Shown: piece after piece, positions 13,264-15,038 of the stretch | How positions within the stretch are numbered: position 1 is the stretch's first letter | Layout of the letters: each line of letters begins with the position of its first letter | Origin: an uncultured Clostridia bacterium | GTDB lineage: Bacteria; Bacillota; Clostridia; Christensenellales; Aristaeellaceae | Direction of reading: 5' to 3' | DNA: 15,038 nt | Assembly: GCA_946626395.1 (NCBI GenBank) | Contig: CAMOUF010000105.1 | Coordinates: 1 to 15,038, forward strand | Position numbers and translations under genes: made by a program | Notes under the pieces: model-generated | What the model was told of the DNA's origin: nothing | The model's database searches: none | What the model saw: only the letters and a program-made list of their open reading frames with translations

Positions 13264-14184
13264 ATGCTGCTGTTTGATACCCATGCCGATACGCTGTTCC
13301 GGCGCTGGCAGCGGCCCGGAAACGAAATGGATATTACGCCGGAAAAGCTCAGGCAGGGCGGCGTGACCGTGCAGACCATGGCGCTGTTCGTGGGCGATTC
13401 TCCGAAACTGCCTGATATTGCCCAGGCGTTTGAGGGAATGCTCCAAGCAGGCGCGGCCTTGGAAAAGGAAGGAATCAAACGGCTTTCCGATTACCGGGAA
13501 GCCCGGGAGGGCGAAGTGGCCTTCATCTATTCCGTGGAGGGCTGCGATTTGCTGGATGGCAGCGTATCCCTGCTGTCTGCCTGGCGGGAACAGGGCGTGC
13601 GCATGGCGGCGCTTACCTGGAACTATGAAAACTGCCTGGGCATGCCCGCCATGACGGACGCCGGCGTGCCGCTTAAGCCCTTCGGGAAAAAGGCTGTCAT
13701 GGAAATGCTGCGGCTGGGCATCGCGCCGGACGCGTCCCACCTGAACCAGCGGGGGTTTTATGATCTGCTGGACATGGGGGCTGTGCCGGTTGCTTCCCAT
13801 TCTTGCTGCCAGGCGCTGTGCGATCATCCCCGGAACCTGACAGATCATCAGCTAAAAATGCTTTTTCAGGCAGGGGGCTATGTGGGCGTCAACTTCTGCC
13901 CGGGCTTTCTGCGACAGGGAGGCCAGGCTGATTTGAACGACCTGTGCGATCATGTGATCCATATGCTGGAATTGGGCGGCGACGGGCATGTGGGCTTTGG
14001 CTCGGATTTTGACGGCATTGATGAAAAGCCCCGGGGTTTGGAAGGACCACAATGCTTCCCCGCCCTGCTGGACGCGCTGAAGCGCCGGGGGCTGAGCAAT
14101 ATGGAAATCGAAAACGCCGCGGGAAAAAGCCTGCTGGGTTATTATGATCGGATCGACCCGCGGGAACAAAAGAAAGGATCATAA
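13264..14184 (+). CDS. Membrane dipeptidase family (M19, renal dipeptidase-like) metallopeptidase
   Basis: A 306-residue zinc-dependent dipeptidase with a TIM-barrel fold, expected to hydrolyse dipeptides (in bacteria often mixed L-D or D-amino-acid substrates). The metal and catalytic residues of the M19 family are visible: His7 and Asp9 (THAD), bridging Glu92 (SVEG), His159 (DASHLN), His179 (ASHS) and Asp248 (GFGSDFDG). No signal peptide is present, so it acts in the cytoplasm. AAGGAGG (13252-13258) with a 5-base spacer fixes the ATG at 13264. The frame is open far upstream through the 78-bp repeats, but the family N-terminus starts at this Met. It is translated just before the nucleosidase gene (four-base gap), so the two are co-expressed. 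Confidence 0.93.
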   Translation: MLLFDTHADTLFRRWQRPGNEMDITPEKLRQGGVTVQTMALFVGDSPKLPDIAQAFEGMLQAGAALEKEGIKRLSDYREAREGEVAFIYSVEGCDLLDGSVSLLSAWREQGVRMAALTWNYENCLGMPAMTDAGVPLKPFGKKAVMEMLRLGIAPDASHLNQRGFYDLLDMGAVPVASHSCCQALCDHPRNLTDHQLKMLFQAGGYVGVNFCPGFLRQGGQADLNDLCDHVIHMLELGGDGHVGFGSDFDGIDEKPRGLEGPQCFPALLDALKRRGLSNMEIENAAGKSLLGYYDRIDPREQKKGS

Positions 14185-14188
14185 ATCG

Positions 14189-14902
14189 ATGCTGGGAATG
14201 ATCGGAGCCATGGACAAGGAAATCGATTTGCTGCTGGAAAAAATGGAATCTGTTCAGGAGCGGCAGATCGGCTTTACAAAATATGCTCAGGGAAAGCTGC
14301 ATGGGCTGGATATCTGCCTGGCCCGGTGCGGCATCGGAAAGGTGCATGCCGCCCTGTGCGCCCAGGGCATGATATTGACCTGGGGGGTCAGCGCTGTGCT
14401 GAATATCGGCGTGGCGGGGGCGCTGGTTCCCTCGCTGCAAATCGGCGATATCGTGATAGCCGACAGCGCCGTGCAGCACGATATGGACACCACTCCCATT
14501 GGCGATCCGCTGGGCATGATTTCCGGCATCAATATCGTGCACATTCCCTGCGATCCCGGCCTGTCCGGCCTGCTGAAGGAGGCCGCGGAGGAAGCGGGAA
14601 TTCGCACCGAACGCGCCGCTGTGGCCACCGGCGACCAATTTATCGTGGGCGTGGATAAAAAGAGTTTTCTGGCGGATACCTTCGGAGCCGCCGCCTGCGA
14701 TATGGAGGGCGGGGCCATTGCTCAATGCTGCTATGAAATGCAGGTGCCCTACGCCGCCATCCGGGCCATTTCGGACACCCGGGACGGGGACGGCCGGGAA
14801 TATATGGAAAAGGCGCTGCTGGCCTGCGCCCAGGAGCAAAAGCTGGTGAGCCGCTTTCTGCCGCTGTATCAAGCATGGGAAAAGGAGAAGATGCATGGAT
14901 AA
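14189..14902 (+). CDS. mtnN: 5'-methylthioadenosine/S-adenosylhomocysteine nucleosidase
   Basis: This 237-residue cytoplasmic enzyme splits adenine from methylthioadenosine and S-adenosylhomocysteine, clearing by-products of methylation and polyamine synthesis and leading to autoinducer-2 precursors. The catalytic residues correspond to E. coli Glu12, Glu174 and Asp197: Glu11 (GAMDKEI), Glu173 (CDMEGGAIA) and Asp196 (RAISD). NIGVAGAL and VGDIV-like IGDIVIAD segments are also typical. The ATG at 14189 is used because the protein then begins with the family MxGMIGAM and AAAGGA lies ten bases upstream. A start at 14144 would add 15 residues inside the dipeptidase gene. Its end overlaps the next gene by eight bases. 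Confidence 0.93.
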   Translation: MLGMIGAMDKEIDLLLEKMESVQERQIGFTKYAQGKLHGLDICLARCGIGKVHAALCAQGMILTWGVSAVLNIGVAGALVPSLQIGDIVIADSAVQHDMDTTPIGDPLGMISGINIVHIPCDPGLSGLLKEAAEEAGIRTERAAVATGDQFIVGVDKKSFLADTFGAAACDMEGGAIAQCCYEMQVPYAAIRAISDTRDGDGREYMEKALLACAQEQKLVSRFLPLYQAWEKEKMHG

Positions 14903-15038
14903 GTGGGACGTTCGTTTTATGGAAATGGCCCGGGTGGTGTCTACCTGGACCAGCTGCTTTGCTCCCGGCCGAGCCATCGGCGCGGTGATCGTGAAGGACA
15001 AGCGCATCATGACCACCGGCTATAACGGCGCGCCCGCC
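14895..15038 (+). CDS. comEB: ComEB-type deoxycytidylate deaminase, N-terminal part (partial)
   Basis: The 48 codons in the window read MDKWDVRFMEMARVVSTWTSC, then AIGAVIVKDKRIMTTGYNGAPA. This matches the start of dCMP deaminases of the ComEB/cytidine deaminase-like fold (KWDxxFMxxA...SxCxxxxVGAVIVKDxRIxxTGYNGAP). The enzyme converts dCMP to dUMP for thymidylate synthesis. The zinc-binding HAE and PCxxC motifs lie beyond the window end. AAAGGAG sits about eight bases upstream, and the start overlaps the nucleosidase stop by eight bases, indicating a coupled operon. The usual basic R/K between Cys and the GAVIV strand is replaced by FAPGRA, a mild variation. Confidence 0.9.
   Translation, partial: MDKWDVRFMEMARVVSTWTSCFAPGRAIGAVIVKDKRIMTTGYNGAPA

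Overview
The window looks like a stretch of core-like chromosome from an uncultured, moderately GC-rich anaerobic Clostridia bacterium, perhaps a gut member of the Christensenellales or a related order. Grounds for this are: every gene is on the + strand, strong AGGAGG-type ribosome binding sites precede most of them, several promoters carry extended -10 boxes, a cmk-plsC pair is present, and a DRE-TIM citrate-synthase-like enzyme sits beside an isocitrate dehydrogenase. The taxonomic placement is inference. No insertion sequence, phage gene, CRISPR array, tRNA or rRNA was seen.

Layout. (1) 1-1791: end of a sugar ABC transporter operon (last permease codons, then a secreted substrate-binding protein), closed by a terminator. 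(2) 1806-2755: an ArsR-type HTH regulator with a large C-terminal domain, probably the controller of that transporter. (3) 2792-4335: strong promoter, cmk and plsC with overlapping ATGA, terminator. (4) 4410-7853: promoter with a GntR-like operator, a Re-citrate-synthase-like enzyme, a FadR-type GntR regulator and an isocitrate dehydrogenase. This is probably a self-regulated unit feeding 2-oxoglutarate and glutamate synthesis. (5) 7953-10885: two tandem paralogous secreted WG-repeat proteins. (6) 10876-12945: a galacturonokinase-like GHMP kinase and a sugar-1-phosphate nucleotidyltransferase, which together suggest salvage of a free sugar or uronic acid to a nucleotide sugar. (7) 12990-15038: promoter, a leader containing three 78-bp repeats each able to fold as a three-way junction, an M19 dipeptidase, an MTA/SAH nucleosidase and the start of a ComEB-type dCMP deaminase that runs off the window.

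The most unusual features are the 78-bp repeat array in the dipeptidase leader, the WG-repeat pair, the GHMP kinase/nucleotidyltransferase pair, and two intergenic arrays of degenerate heptamers with an exact 7-nt period. Specific functions come from motifs read by eye. No database search or folding computation was run.
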